From the NCBI GenBank assembly GCA_046758085.1, contig JBHHZP010000059.1, positions 1-20,267 of the forward strand: a DNA stretch of 20,267 bases, read 5' to 3'. The stretch comes from VRUB01 sp046758085 (GTDB lineage Bacteria > Pseudomonadota > Gammaproteobacteria > Acidiferrobacterales > SPGG2). Position 1 is the first letter of the stretch. The number at the start of each line of letters is the position of its first letter. This document shows positions 1 through 6,827 of this stretch, one piece after another. The position numbers were made by a program, and so were the translations under genes. The notes beneath the pieces were generated by a model. The model saw only the letters and a program-made list of their open reading frames with translations. It was not told the origin of the DNA and made no database searches.

Positions 1-317
1 GCAGGGAGTGCGAAGCGCAGGGATTTTCCCGGTGAATGGGCGTGCTACGGACGGCACGCCCCGGTGTTTGATGCCCGCCCTCCTGGGCGTGCACCCTGGT
101 GGTCGGGCGCGGCGCTCCCATTTGGCTCCCTGCAAAAGTGTCAAGCGCAGCAGCCGGGGCGCAGCCCAGGAAGGCGAGCCCCGGTCCTGTAAGCGAAGCT
201 CGAGTGCGTCGCACCGCAGGGTTTCGCGGCGTATCTAAGAAGGAAATGCTCGGCACGTACCGGGCTATGGCGAGAGTTTTTCGGGGCAGTGCATGGAAGG
301 ACCTTTTGCGCATCTTG
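1..317. other. Gene-free, hairpin-rich region downstream of rsmI
   Basis: I see no convincing gene here. The short open frames are arginine/serine-rich and look non-coding. The stretch is dense in complementary segments. GCAGGGAG (1-8) pairs with CTCCCTGC (126-133). GGGA/TCCC form a small hairpin at 20-30. GGGCGTGC/GCACGCCC form an 8-bp stem at 38-61. CGCCC/GGGCG pair at 76-89, and CCGGGGC/GCCCCGG at 154-184. In Pseudomonas the RNase P RNA gene lies between rsmI and mraZ, so I looked for its conserved GAGGAAAGTCCGGGC and ACAGAACCCGGCTTA segments on both strands. Neither is present. A TTGACA hexamer lies on the minus strand (144-139) without a convincing -10 partner. The stretch could be a structured RNA, a repeat or plain spacer. 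Confidence 0.5.
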
Positions 318-1181
318 CTAGCGCCGCTGCAATGATAGCGCTAACTGATAGAGCTTGCGCCGGCTCACGCCGGTGATTTCGGAGGCCAGCGCAGCGGACT
401 GCTTGACCGACAGTTCGCACAGCAACGCCCGTAATACGCGCTCTGCCTCACTGCTGGGTGTGCGCGCTGCGCTCGGCGCGGCACCATGCACTAGTATTAC
501 GAACTCGCCTCGCGGCCGTGCGTCGCGCTGGGACACATACACCGCGCCAAGCTCGCCGAGGGTACCGGTCAGGATGGTTTCAAACTTCTTGGTAAGCTCG
601 CGTGCCACCACGACCTCGCGCCCAGGACCAAAAGCCGCTGTCATTGCGTTCAAAGAAACCCTCAGCCGGTGCGGGGCTTCATAGAAAATCAACGTGCGCG
701 GTTCATCCTTGAGCCTCTTGAAAAAGGCGTCGCGTGCCCGTGTACGCGGCGGCGGAAATCCCTCGAACACAAAACGATCGGTGGGCAACCCGGCGACGGA
801 CAATGCCGCCACGGCAGCGCAAGGACCCGGCACCGGCACTACACGAATACCGGCGGCATGCGCCGCGCGCACAAGCCGGTACCCCGGATCGCTGACAAGA
901 GGTGTACCGGCGTCACTAATCAGTGCGACACACTGCCCGTCGCGCAGGAGGCCCAGCAACTCCGGTGTTCTGGTGGGTTCATTGTGCTCATGAAATGCAA
1001 TGGTTTTGGCCGAGATCCCCAGGTGCTGCAGCAGTTTCTTGCTGTGGCGCGTGTCCTCGGCAGCGATCAGATCTGCCTCCGATAACACGCGTACCGCCCG
1101 ACGTGTGATATCTTCCAGGTTACCGATTGGCGTAGCTACTACGTATAATAGGGCGCTATTGTTTGACACCGCTTTAGCCAC
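318..1181 (-). CDS. rsmI: 16S rRNA (cytidine-1402-2'-O)-methyltransferase RsmI
   Basis: RsmI uses S-adenosylmethionine to 2'-O-methylate C1402 in the decoding centre of 16S rRNA. The 287-residue product matches the usual family length. It carries the expected motifs: TPIGNL (about 17-22), AAEDTR (40-45), SDAGTPLVSDPGY (89-101) and a PGPCAA segment near residue 117, all part of the tetrapyrrole-methylase fold. A small C-terminal helical domain ends in SRRKLYQLAL. Translation appears to start at GTG (1181-1179), and I see no clear ribosome binding site. A perfect TATAAT reads on the minus strand at 1199-1194. If it is used, the 5' leader would be only a few bases. The gene is divergent from lpoA, the usual gammaproteobacterial arrangement. 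Function call is secure; the exact start is less so. Confidence 0.95.
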   Translation of the reverse strand: MAKAVSNNSALLYVVATPIGNLEDITRRAVRVLSEADLIAAEDTRHSKKLLQHLGISAKTIAFHEHNEPTRTPELLGLLRDGQCVALISDAGTPLVSDPGYRLVRAAHAAGIRVVPVPGPCAAVAALSVAGLPTDRFVFEGFPPPRTRARDAFFKRLKDEPRTLIFYEAPHRLRVSLNAMTAAFGPGREVVVARELTKKFETILTGTLGELGAVYVSQRDARPRGEFVILVHGAAPSAARTPSSEAERVLRALLCELSVKQSAALASEITGVSRRKLYQLALSLQRR

Positions 1182-1191
1182 TTTGGATACT
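1163..1191 (+). promoter_or_regulatory. Candidate sigma-70 promoter for lpoA-yraN-gmhA
   Basis: A perfect -35 TTGACA (1163-1168), a 17-bp spacer and a -10 GATACT (1186-1191, four of six consensus bases) point at lpoA. Transcription would begin near 1198, about 25 bases before the start codon. The -35 box lies inside the 5' coding end of the divergent rsmI gene. This is inferred from sequence match only. Confidence 0.5.
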
Positions 1192-1223
1192 CTATTATAG
1201 ATGAAGCTTGAACAGTATTTGTC

Positions 1224-3176
1224 ATGAAACCGCGCTCCAGAACCCAGATGTTGGCCGTAATGCTCGTCGCAAGCGGCGTTCTTGCTCTACAGTCTTGCCA
1301 AAGCGTTCCTACTGAACGCCCGGCAAAACAACCACCCGCCGCCACTGCCGCCGAAAAGGCGGAACGTACTGGCGAGTACGTGCGGGCCGCACAAGAGTAC
1401 GAACGCGCAGCGGCACAGGCCGAGGATCGCCAGAAGCAGGGCTTGCAGCTCAAGGCTGTAGAGACGCTGGTCAAAGCGGGACAGATTGCCGAGGCTCGTG
1501 TAAAGATCCAGGAGATCGACACTGCGCGCCTTGATCCTGCTCTGCGCGCGCGCAAGCACATTATTGAAGCACAGATCGCGTCTTACGCTGGCGCCTACGA
1601 CGATGCGCTCCGCCTCTTGAACGAGGCCCAACGAACTCGAAATCTTGATCCCGCTCTACTGGCCGATATTTACCGCGTACGTGCGGCCGCGGAGCTGGGC
1701 TTGGGCGACCCGATAGGGGCGGTAAAGAATTTGATTGTGCGCGAACAATACACCGCCGGCAAGGATGCAATTGCGGACAATCAACTGCAACTATGGGAGA
1801 TCCTGAACTCACTGCCGCGCGCAACACTGAAACGCGAGCTGCAGACTTCAACCGATCCCGTGCTAGCCGGTTGGGTCGCGCTCGCGATCGAAGTGATCGA
1901 GAATTCCGGGCGTCCGGGCCTGCTCGCCAAATCCATCCGTGTGTGGAGGCAAACCTATCCGTCCCACCCCGCTTCCGATTTGCTTCTAGTCGAGCTGTCG
2001 AGCTCCAAGCCGGGGCTGGTCGGCCGGATAGACCGTATCGCGCTGCTCCTTCCGTTGAGCTCAAGCTACGCGATCGCTGCACAGGCAGTGCGCGACGGTG
2101 TGCTGGCAGTGGATGCGGCCAACCCGGATCCCGACAAACCTAAGATCAAAATCTATGACATCGGCGGTGATTCGTCGCGTGCACCAGAGTACTACACCCA
2201 GGCAGTCCGTGACGGTGCGCAGCTGATCATAGGCCCGCTCGGGCGCCAGGCCGTTGACGCCGTGGTGCAACAGGTCGCCCTCATAGTCCCCACCGTGCTG
2301 CTCGGCCACACTCGCGAAAATACCGAGCCCTTGCCCGGCTACGTATTTCAGTTCGGATTACCACCGGAACAAGAGGCGAGGCAAGCGGCCGAGCGCGCTT
2401 ATCTCGACGGCTACCGCCAAGCAGCTGTACTCTACGCAAGCACTGATTGGGGTCAACGCATGCTGGGAGCGTTCACGAACTATTGGCAGCAGCTGGGTGG
2501 CATACTGCTTGCTTCCGTTCCCTACAATCCTGCGCAGAACGATCAGTCAAAACCGATCAAGCAACTGCTCAATATTACCCAGAGCGAGGCGCGCAAACGA
2601 ACACTGGAAACCAGACTGGGGATGAAGCTCAAGTTTGAGCCACGGCGCCGGGAAGATGTCGATTTCATCTTTCTCATCGCCGACGCGAAACGTGCGCGCT
2701 TGATCAAGCCACAGCTGAATTTTTATCGCGCGCTCAATATCCCCATATATGCAACCTCCAACGTGTTCACAGGGAAGGTGGATCCCATGCGCGATACCGA
2801 TCTCGACGGAATCATGTTTGGCGACATGCCCTGGATGCTGGTCAACGATGGTAAGATCCGGGACCTCAGGCAGGCGCTCGAGAGAAACCGGCCCTACGCA
2901 CACAGCCAGCTGGACCGACTGTTTGCGTTGGGAATGGATAGTTATTCCATTATCCCGCATCTGAACCGCATCAGTAGGAAAGATGCTGCGCGCTTCAGCG
3001 GCGTGACGAGCGGCCTCAGCCTGGGCCACGACGGTCGCTTGCAACGGCAACTGCTGTGGGCCAGGTTTTCAAGAGGGACGCCGAAACTTCTGGATAGATT
3101 TATACAGTACACTGGCCAGTCCCGACAAATCGAAAGTGACTCCGACAAGACCCGCGCACCTGCACCAAGGTCATAA
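1224..3176 (+). CDS. lpoA: LppC/LpoA-family outer-membrane lipoprotein (penicillin-binding protein activator)
   Basis: LpoA sits in the outer membrane and, in Escherichia coli, reaches through the periplasm to activate the peptidoglycan synthase PBP1A. The 650-residue product begins with a basic n-region, a hydrophobic stretch and a lipobox LQSC, predicting lipidation at Cys25. An alanine/glutamate-rich helical N-terminal half looks like the TPR-like domain. From about residue 270 (IALLLPLSSSYAIAAQ) the protein has the periplasmic-binding-protein-like fold of the LppC family (PF04348), with IIGPLGR and VDFIFLIADAKRARLIKPQL as recognisable segments. It is slightly longer than many relatives, and its last 41 bases overlap yraN. 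The family call is firm. The PBP1A-activator role is known for enterics and only inferred here. Confidence 0.9.
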   Translation: MKPRSRTQMLAVMLVASGVLALQSCQSVPTERPAKQPPAATAAEKAERTGEYVRAAQEYERAAAQAEDRQKQGLQLKAVETLVKAGQIAEARVKIQEIDTARLDPALRARKHIIEAQIASYAGAYDDALRLLNEAQRTRNLDPALLADIYRVRAAAELGLGDPIGAVKNLIVREQYTAGKDAIADNQLQLWEILNSLPRATLKRELQTSTDPVLAGWVALAIEVIENSGRPGLLAKSIRVWRQTYPSHPASDLLLVELSSSKPGLVGRIDRIALLLPLSSSYAIAAQAVRDGVLAVDAANPDPDKPKIKIYDIGGDSSRAPEYYTQAVRDGAQLIIGPLGRQAVDAVVQQVALIVPTVLLGHTRENTEPLPGYVFQFGLPPEQEARQAAERAYLDGYRQAAVLYASTDWGQRMLGAFTNYWQQLGGILLASVPYNPAQNDQSKPIKQLLNITQSEARKRTLETRLGMKLKFEPRRREDVDFIFLIADAKRARLIKPQLNFYRALNIPIYATSNVFTGKVDPMRDTDLDGIMFGDMPWMLVNDGKIRDLRQALERNRPYAHSQLDRLFALGMDSYSIIPHLNRISRKDAARFSGVTSGLSLGHDGRLQRQLLWARFSRGTPKLLDRFIQYTGQSRQIESDSDKTRAPAPRS

Positions 3177-3504
3177 GGCCGAGCACCGAGCGTGCGAGCA
3201 CTTGATCCACCACGGCTTGAAGCTGCTCGACCGCAATTACCGTACACCGTTTGGTGAGATTGATCTGATCATGGAGCAGCACGATTTCATTGTGTTTGTC
3301 GAAGTCCGGTACAGGCGCTCAGAAAACTACGGCACGCCGGCTGAGACCGTCGACTCCCGCAAACAGGCCAAATTGCGTGCTACGGCCCGGCACTACTTGC
3401 AACGACATAAAAGGGCATCGAAGAGACCATGCCGTTTTGACGTTGTAGCCGTAACTGGCGCGGGCAGTGAAGAGCGAGTACGGTGGCTGCAAGACGCCTT
3501 CTAG
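3136..3504 (+). CDS. yraN: YraN family protein (UPF0102), putative nuclease-fold protein
   Basis: This is a 122-residue member of the UPF0102/YraN family, which has a restriction-endonuclease-like fold but no settled role. The diagnostic motifs are RNYR followed by GEIDLI (40-45) and FVEVRYR (54-60). The acidic residues Glu41, Asp43 and Glu56 match the family's putative metal-binding core. The C-terminal RFDVVAV and a terminal DAF are also typical. The start is a GTG inside lpoA, giving a 41-base out-of-frame overlap. An upstream ribosome binding site is weak, so coupling to lpoA translation is likely. The gene order lpoA-yraN-gmhA is the standard gammaproteobacterial one. Confidence 0.93.
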   Translation: MTPTRPAHLHQGHKAEHRACEHLIHHGLKLLDRNYRTPFGEIDLIMEQHDFIVFVEVRYRRSENYGTPAETVDSRKQAKLRATARHYLQRHKRASKRPCRFDVVAVTGAGSEERVRWLQDAF

Positions 3505-3533
3505 GGAAAACGTTAACGCGAATGGTGAATAAA

Positions 3534-4157
3534 ATGCCCAACAAGAATCCGGCAGCGTCCGACCCGACGATACTTATTGCGAGGGTCCGAAACAATTTTG
3601 AACAGAGCATTCGAACAACTAGCGAGATTATGGATGAGCTGGCACCGTTGATCGTGACCGCCGCTGTCCAGATGAGTACTGCTTTGCTCAGTGAGCACAA
3701 GATTCTTGCTTGCGGTAATGGCGGCTCGGCCGCGGATGCACAACATTTTTCAGCGGAGATGCTGAATCGATTTGAGCGTGAACGACCCGGGTTACCCGCA
3801 ATCGCACTCACCGCAGATAGCGCTACACTGACCTCGATCAGCAACGACTATCGTTTCGAAGACATATTCGCCAAGCAAATACGTGCGCTTGGGCAGGAGG
3901 GCGATGTATTACTGGCCATATCCACATCGGGCAATTCAGCGAACGTGAACGTAGCAGTGGAGGCCGCCCACGAGCGTGGAGTGACGTGCATCACACTTAA
4001 TGGACGCGACGGCGGCGAGTTAAGCTCGGTGCTGGCCGGTGACGATGTAGATATCTGTGTACCTGGACCCTCCACCGCCCGCATCCAGGAGGTGCATGGG
4101 ATCGTGATCCACTGCCTCTGTGATTTGATCGACTATCAGCTCTTAGGTGAGGGCTAG
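3534..4157 (+). CDS. gmhA: Sedoheptulose-7-phosphate isomerase GmhA (SIS domain)
   Basis: GmhA converts sedoheptulose 7-phosphate to D-glycero-D-manno-heptose 7-phosphate, the first step of ADP-heptose synthesis for the LPS core. A single SIS domain is clear, with CGNGGSAADAQHF, AIALTADSATLTSIS and LAISTSGNSANV. The paralogue DiaA, found at this locus in E. coli, is a DnaA-binding protein. As I recall, DiaA has lost zinc ligands that GmhA keeps. Here HFSAE keeps His71 and Glu75, and RIQEVHGIVIH keeps the Gln and the His eight residues later, which favours a catalytic GmhA. I chose ATG 3534 because GGTGA (3524-3528) lies five bases upstream. ATG 3522 and a GTG at 3483 are alternatives in frame. 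The product is 207 residues from 3534. The downstream rfaE2 gene supports the heptose role. Confidence 0.88.
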   Translation: MPNKNPAASDPTILIARVRNNFEQSIRTTSEIMDELAPLIVTAAVQMSTALLSEHKILACGNGGSAADAQHFSAEMLNRFERERPGLPAIALTADSATLTSISNDYRFEDIFAKQIRALGQEGDVLLAISTSGNSANVNVAVEAAHERGVTCITLNGRDGGELSSVLAGDDVDICVPGPSTARIQEVHGIVIHCLCDLIDYQLLGEG

Positions 4158-4224
4158 ACCTGTCGCACATGAACCACGCGACCCCCATGGTGCAACTCAG
4201 CCCCACCCTGTTCACCTGTCGCAC
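4158..4224 (+). repeat. 11-bp direct repeat ACCTGTCGCAC
   Basis: Two perfect copies of ACCTGTCGCAC lie at 4158-4168 and 4214-4224. The first begins one base after the gmhA stop codon. Flanking bases do not match. They could be traces of a small duplication or deletion in the space where many gammaproteobacteria carry a BON-domain lipoprotein gene, or they may be chance. Confidence 0.5.
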
Positions 4225-4324
4225 GGCCGGCGCAGTGGTAGTAGCCGTGGCAGGCGCTGCCAGCGTGGTCGTCGCGCAGGTCGCGAGCGCTCATTCGCCA
4301 GTATTTCGTACAAATAGTCCGTGA
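4169..4324 (+). CDS. Possible 51-residue small membrane or exported protein
   Basis: An ATG at 4169 opens a 51-codon frame that ends at TGA 4322-4324. Residues about 20-42 are almost uninterrupted Ala, Val and Gly (AGAVVVAVAGAASVVVAQVA), followed by ASAHS. This resembles a transmembrane segment or a signal peptide with an Ala-x-Ala cleavage site. The stop codon overlaps the GTG start of rfaE2 (4321-4323) in a GTGA arrangement typical of coupled translation, and rfaE2 lacks a visible ribosome binding site of its own. Against it: no good ribosome binding site lies before ATG 4169, the frame is short, and Ala/Val-rich frames arise easily in GC-rich DNA. I recognise no family. It may be a leader frame that helps translate rfaE2, or nothing. 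Confidence 0.35.
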   Translation: MNHATPMVQLSPTLFTCRTAGAVVVAVAGAASVVVAQVASAHSPVFRTNSP

Positions 4325-4803
4325 CGCCCAGCGAACGTAAGATCGTACACGACCCCAATGAGTTGCCGGCCCGGCTGGCGACGCTACCCCGGCCGTTCGT
4401 ATTCACGAACGGATGCTTTGATATCCTGCATCGTGGCCATATCAGCTACCTGGAAGACGCCGCCAGGCTGGGAGCAAGTCTAATCGTCGGTGTGAACAGT
4501 GATGCGTCGGTCAGGAACCTGAACAAAGGTCCGGGACGCCCGATCAATCCGCTTGAAGACCGCATGGCCTTGCTGGCCGCGTTAACCTGCGTTGCCCTGG
4601 TGGTGCCATTCGACGAGGAGACACCACTGGAACTGATTAAGGTCATCAAGCCAGAGCATCTGGTAAAAGGCGGTGATTGGGCGCCCGAGAACATCGTTGG
4701 CGCTGAATTCCTGAAAACGTATGGCGGCCGGACCCATGCCATTCCGATCCGACACGAACGTTCCACGACCGAGCTAATCGATCGTATCCGCCGCTATGAG
4801 TAA
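4321..4803 (+). CDS. rfaE2: D-glycero-beta-D-manno-heptose-1-phosphate adenylyltransferase (RfaE2, HldE C-terminal domain type)
   Basis: This enzyme transfers AMP from ATP to D-beta-heptose 1-phosphate, giving ADP-heptose in LPS core synthesis. The 160-residue product is a stand-alone cytidylyltransferase-type Rossmann domain. The signature FTNGCFDILHRGHISYL spans 28-44 with the nucleotide-binding HRGH at 37-40. VGVNSDASV and the C-terminal RSTTELIDRI are also diagnostic of the HldE/RfaE nucleotidyltransferase half. In E. coli this domain is fused to the heptose-phosphate kinase; here the kinase half is absent from the window. The start is GTG with no clear ribosome binding site, and it overlaps the end of a small upstream frame. 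Its TAA stop overlaps the next gene by 8 bases. The nearby gmhA supports the pathway assignment. Confidence 0.93.
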   Translation: MTPSERKIVHDPNELPARLATLPRPFVFTNGCFDILHRGHISYLEDAARLGASLIVGVNSDASVRNLNKGPGRPINPLEDRMALLAALTCVALVVPFDEETPLELIKVIKPEHLVKGGDWAPENIVGAEFLKTYGGRTHAIPIRHERSTTELIDRIRRYE

Positions 4804-6220
4804 ACTCGCCGAAAGTTTCGTGGAAGAACTGCGACAAGTCGTCGGTCACGACAATGTGCTGACTGACCCGGCAGACCGCTGGTCCTACGGCTACGATAAC
4901 TCGCGCAAGCACAATGAACCGGACGCCGTCGCATTTGCAGTAAGTCACGATCAGGTTCAGCGCATCGTGCGCGCGTGCAATCGATATCGCGTACCGCTGG
5001 TTGCGCGCGGCCGCGGTACGGGTACTACTGGTGGCGCCATACCCCTGCATGCGGGCTTGGTCCTGTCGCTCGAACGCATGGATCGCATTATCCATGTCGA
5101 TCCTGCAAACCGCGCCATGCGCGTGGAGCCTGGCGTCACCAACCAGGCCGTGCAGGACAAGGCGGCCGAGCACGGGTTTTTCTGGCCGCCCGATCCTACG
5201 AGCAGTGCATACTGCGCGCTCGGCGGTAATCTCGCCCTGAACGCCGCCGGTCCGCGTGCCCTCAAGTACGGCACCACGCGCGAGAACGTACTGGGTCTGC
5301 GCGCGGTCATCGGCACGGGTGACGAGATCCACACTGGCGTCTACACGACGAAAGGCGTTGTGGGCTACGACCTGACGCGGCTCATTATCGGATCAGAGGG
5401 AACGCTTGCCGTCATCACGGAGGCAACGCTGAAGCTGACCCCGCAACCGGAGAGCAAGCGCACATTGCAAGCCGTGTACGCCAGCGTGCGGGAATCGGCT
5501 GCCGCCGTGTCGCGTATCATGGCACAGCCCGTGACACCATGTGCATTGGAGTTCATGGACGGCGCCGCGATCGACATGATCCGGGACTACTCGGACGTGG
5601 TCCTAGCACCGGCGGCCGGCGCATTGCTGATGATAGAGGTGGACGGCCCCGAGATTGGGCTGGATGCCGCGGTCAAATCAGTGTCGAAGGCGGCAAGCGG
5701 CGCCGGTTTGATCGAGCTCAAGGCCGCAAAAACGACTGCGGAGATTGCGGCCCTGTGGACAACGCGCAAGGCATTGTCACCTACACTGCGCAAGATCGCA
5801 CCGAACAAGTTGAATGAAGACGTCGTCGTCCCCGTCTCCCGCATTCCCGAGCTAATCGAAGGACTGGACAAGCTGAGTCGCGATTTCGGTATTCCGATCG
5901 TCAACTTTGGACATGCGGGAAATGGAAACATTCATGTCAACCTGCTCTACGACTCGCAAGACCCCAAGCAAGAGCAACAGGCGCGGCCCTGCCTCTCGCA
6001 CGTGTTCGATCTTGTGCTTGAGCTCGGCGGTACGCTTTCAGGCGAGCACGGCGTCGGCCGGGAGAAGCGTGATTATATCAATCGCGAGATCGACCCGGTT
6101 ACGCTCGTCCTCATGTGGCGCATCAAGCAGCAGTTCGATCCCAACGGGATCCTGAATCCGGGAAAAATCTTTCCCCTTAACTTCAGTAGCGAGGACACAG
6201 TTTCGAGTAGCAGGGACTGA
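4796..6220 (+). CDS. FAD-linked oxidase, GlcD / D-lactate dehydrogenase-like
   Basis: This 474-residue flavoprotein belongs to the FAD_binding_4 / FAD-oxidase C-terminal family, which oxidises D-2-hydroxy acids such as glycolate, D-lactate or D-2-hydroxyglutarate. The N-terminal FAD domain shows RGRGTGTTGGAIPLHAG (71-87). IIGSEGTLAVITEATLKL follows in the middle. The C-terminal domain has NFGHAGNGNIHVN, GGTLSGEHGVGREK and PNGILNPGKIFP, the classic conserved blocks. No CxxC iron-sulfur domain and no glcE or glcF partner is present, so the electron acceptor and substrate cannot be assigned. The start ATG lies within rfaE2 (8-base overlap), suggesting co-transcription, though no link to heptose metabolism is known to me. 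The last dozen residues past the usual IFP end are serine-rich and coincide with one arm of an inverted repeat. Confidence 0.88.
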   Translation: MSKLAESFVEELRQVVGHDNVLTDPADRWSYGYDNSRKHNEPDAVAFAVSHDQVQRIVRACNRYRVPLVARGRGTGTTGGAIPLHAGLVLSLERMDRIIHVDPANRAMRVEPGVTNQAVQDKAAEHGFFWPPDPTSSAYCALGGNLALNAAGPRALKYGTTRENVLGLRAVIGTGDEIHTGVYTTKGVVGYDLTRLIIGSEGTLAVITEATLKLTPQPESKRTLQAVYASVRESAAAVSRIMAQPVTPCALEFMDGAAIDMIRDYSDVVLAPAAGALLMIEVDGPEIGLDAAVKSVSKAASGAGLIELKAAKTTAEIAALWTTRKALSPTLRKIAPNKLNEDVVVPVSRIPELIEGLDKLSRDFGIPIVNFGHAGNGNIHVNLLYDSQDPKQEQQARPCLSHVFDLVLELGGTLSGEHGVGREKRDYINREIDPVTLVLMWRIKQQFDPNGILNPGKIFPLNFSSEDTVSSSRD

Positions 6221-6256
6221 ACCTGGTCAGGGTTTTCGGTTGTTTTCCTCGCTACT
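6185..6256. repeat. 11-bp inverted repeat spanning the convergent gene ends
   Basis: AGTAGCGAGGA (6185-6195) is the exact reverse complement of TCCTCGCTACT (6246-6256), separated by 50 bases. One arm lies in the last codons of the FAD oxidase gene and the other covers the stop codon of the convergent macrodomain gene. Extra GTAGC/GCTAC copies (around 6206-6211 and 6257-6262) could pair alternatively. No T-run follows either arm in the direction of transcription, so it is not a standard intrinsic terminator, but it may still mark the shared transcript end. Confidence 0.5.
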
Positions 6257-6749
6257 AGCTACTAACCACAGCCTCTTGGTAGATCTTTCTATCTTCCTCG
6301 CTAAAACAACAGCATATTATTTCCTCGAACTTCTCCTCATGCTCGCGCATGACGCCTAGGGCAATGCGGGTTGCCTGCTGCTTGGGGTAGCCGTAGGCGC
6401 CCGTACTGAGTCCGGGAAAGGCGATCGTGCGTACAGCGGTGTGCAGCGCGAGCTCGAGCGCAGCTCGATAGCAGGAGGCGAGTAACGCGGACTCGCCGTT
6501 TTGTCCACCGTGCCACACAGGTCCAACCGTGTGGATAACCCACTTGGCGGGCAACTTGAAACCCGGCGTGATGCGCGCCTCGCCGGTGGGGCAACCACCG
6601 ATCTTGCGGCACGCCTGCAATAACTCGGGGCCAGCCGCGCGGTGAATGGCCCCGTCAACACCGCCGCCCCCCAGTAACGTCTGGTTGGCCGCATTAACAA
6701 TGGCATCTACCGCGAGAGTCGTTATATCGGCACGGATGACTTTGATCAT
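6255..6749 (-). CDS. Macrodomain protein, probable O-acetyl-ADP-ribose deacetylase
   Basis: The 164-residue product is a stand-alone macrodomain of the YmdB/MacroD type, which binds ADP-ribose and typically hydrolyses O-acetyl-ADP-ribose or removes mono-ADP-ribose from proteins. Key motifs are IVNAANQTLLGGGGVDGAIH (17-36), GCPTGEARIT, IHTVGPVW and the loop PGLSTGAYGYP, where isoleucine is more usual than leucine. An upstream in-frame start at 6803 would add 18 residues before the conserved MIKVIRADIT. I prefer ATG 6749 because GAGG lies about eight bases ahead and the family starts here. The gene stands alone, convergent with the FAD oxidase and far from sspB, with a candidate promoter and a palindrome just upstream. 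Its biological substrate in this organism is unknown. Confidence 0.92.
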   Translation of the reverse strand: MIKVIRADITTLAVDAIVNAANQTLLGGGGVDGAIHRAAGPELLQACRKIGGCPTGEARITPGFKLPAKWVIHTVGPVWHGGQNGESALLASCYRAALELALHTAVRTIAFPGLSTGAYGYPKQQATRIALGVMREHEEKFEEIICCCFSEEDRKIYQEAVVSS

Positions 6750-6772
6750 GGCGCCTCTGGCGTGAGCTTGCG

Positions 6773-6784
6773 GTGCGATCGCAC
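6773..6784. promoter_or_regulatory. Perfect 12-bp palindrome in the macrodomain gene leader
   Basis: GTGCGATCGCAC is a perfect palindrome between the candidate promoter (6799-6827) and the macrodomain start codon at 6749. The position, just downstream of the likely transcription start, suits a repressor operator. It also contains GCGATCGC, an octamer that can simply be over-represented in some genomes. Confidence 0.35.
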
Positions 6785-6798
6785 GAGCCCGCTCGCAA

Positions 6799-6827
6799 AG
6801 CATATTCGCAACGTGCGCGCGTTACAA
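6799..6827 (-). promoter_or_regulatory. Candidate promoter for the macrodomain gene
   Basis: On the minus strand TTGTAA (6827-6822) and TATGCT (6804-6799) are separated by exactly 17 bases, each matching four of six consensus positions. Transcription would begin near 6792, leaving a leader of about 42 bases. Confidence 0.4.

Noticed and set aside
1..317. RNase P RNA gene expected next to rsmI
   Set aside because: The universally conserved RNase P RNA segments are absent on both strands, so rnpB must lie outside the window or elsewhere.
669..1085. Plus-strand frame of 138 codons within rsmI
   Set aside because: Antisense shadow of a conserved gene, with no recognisable product.
6220..6246. 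Intrinsic terminator after the FAD oxidase gene
   Set aside because: The only local stem before the T-rich stretch has four base pairs, too weak to call.
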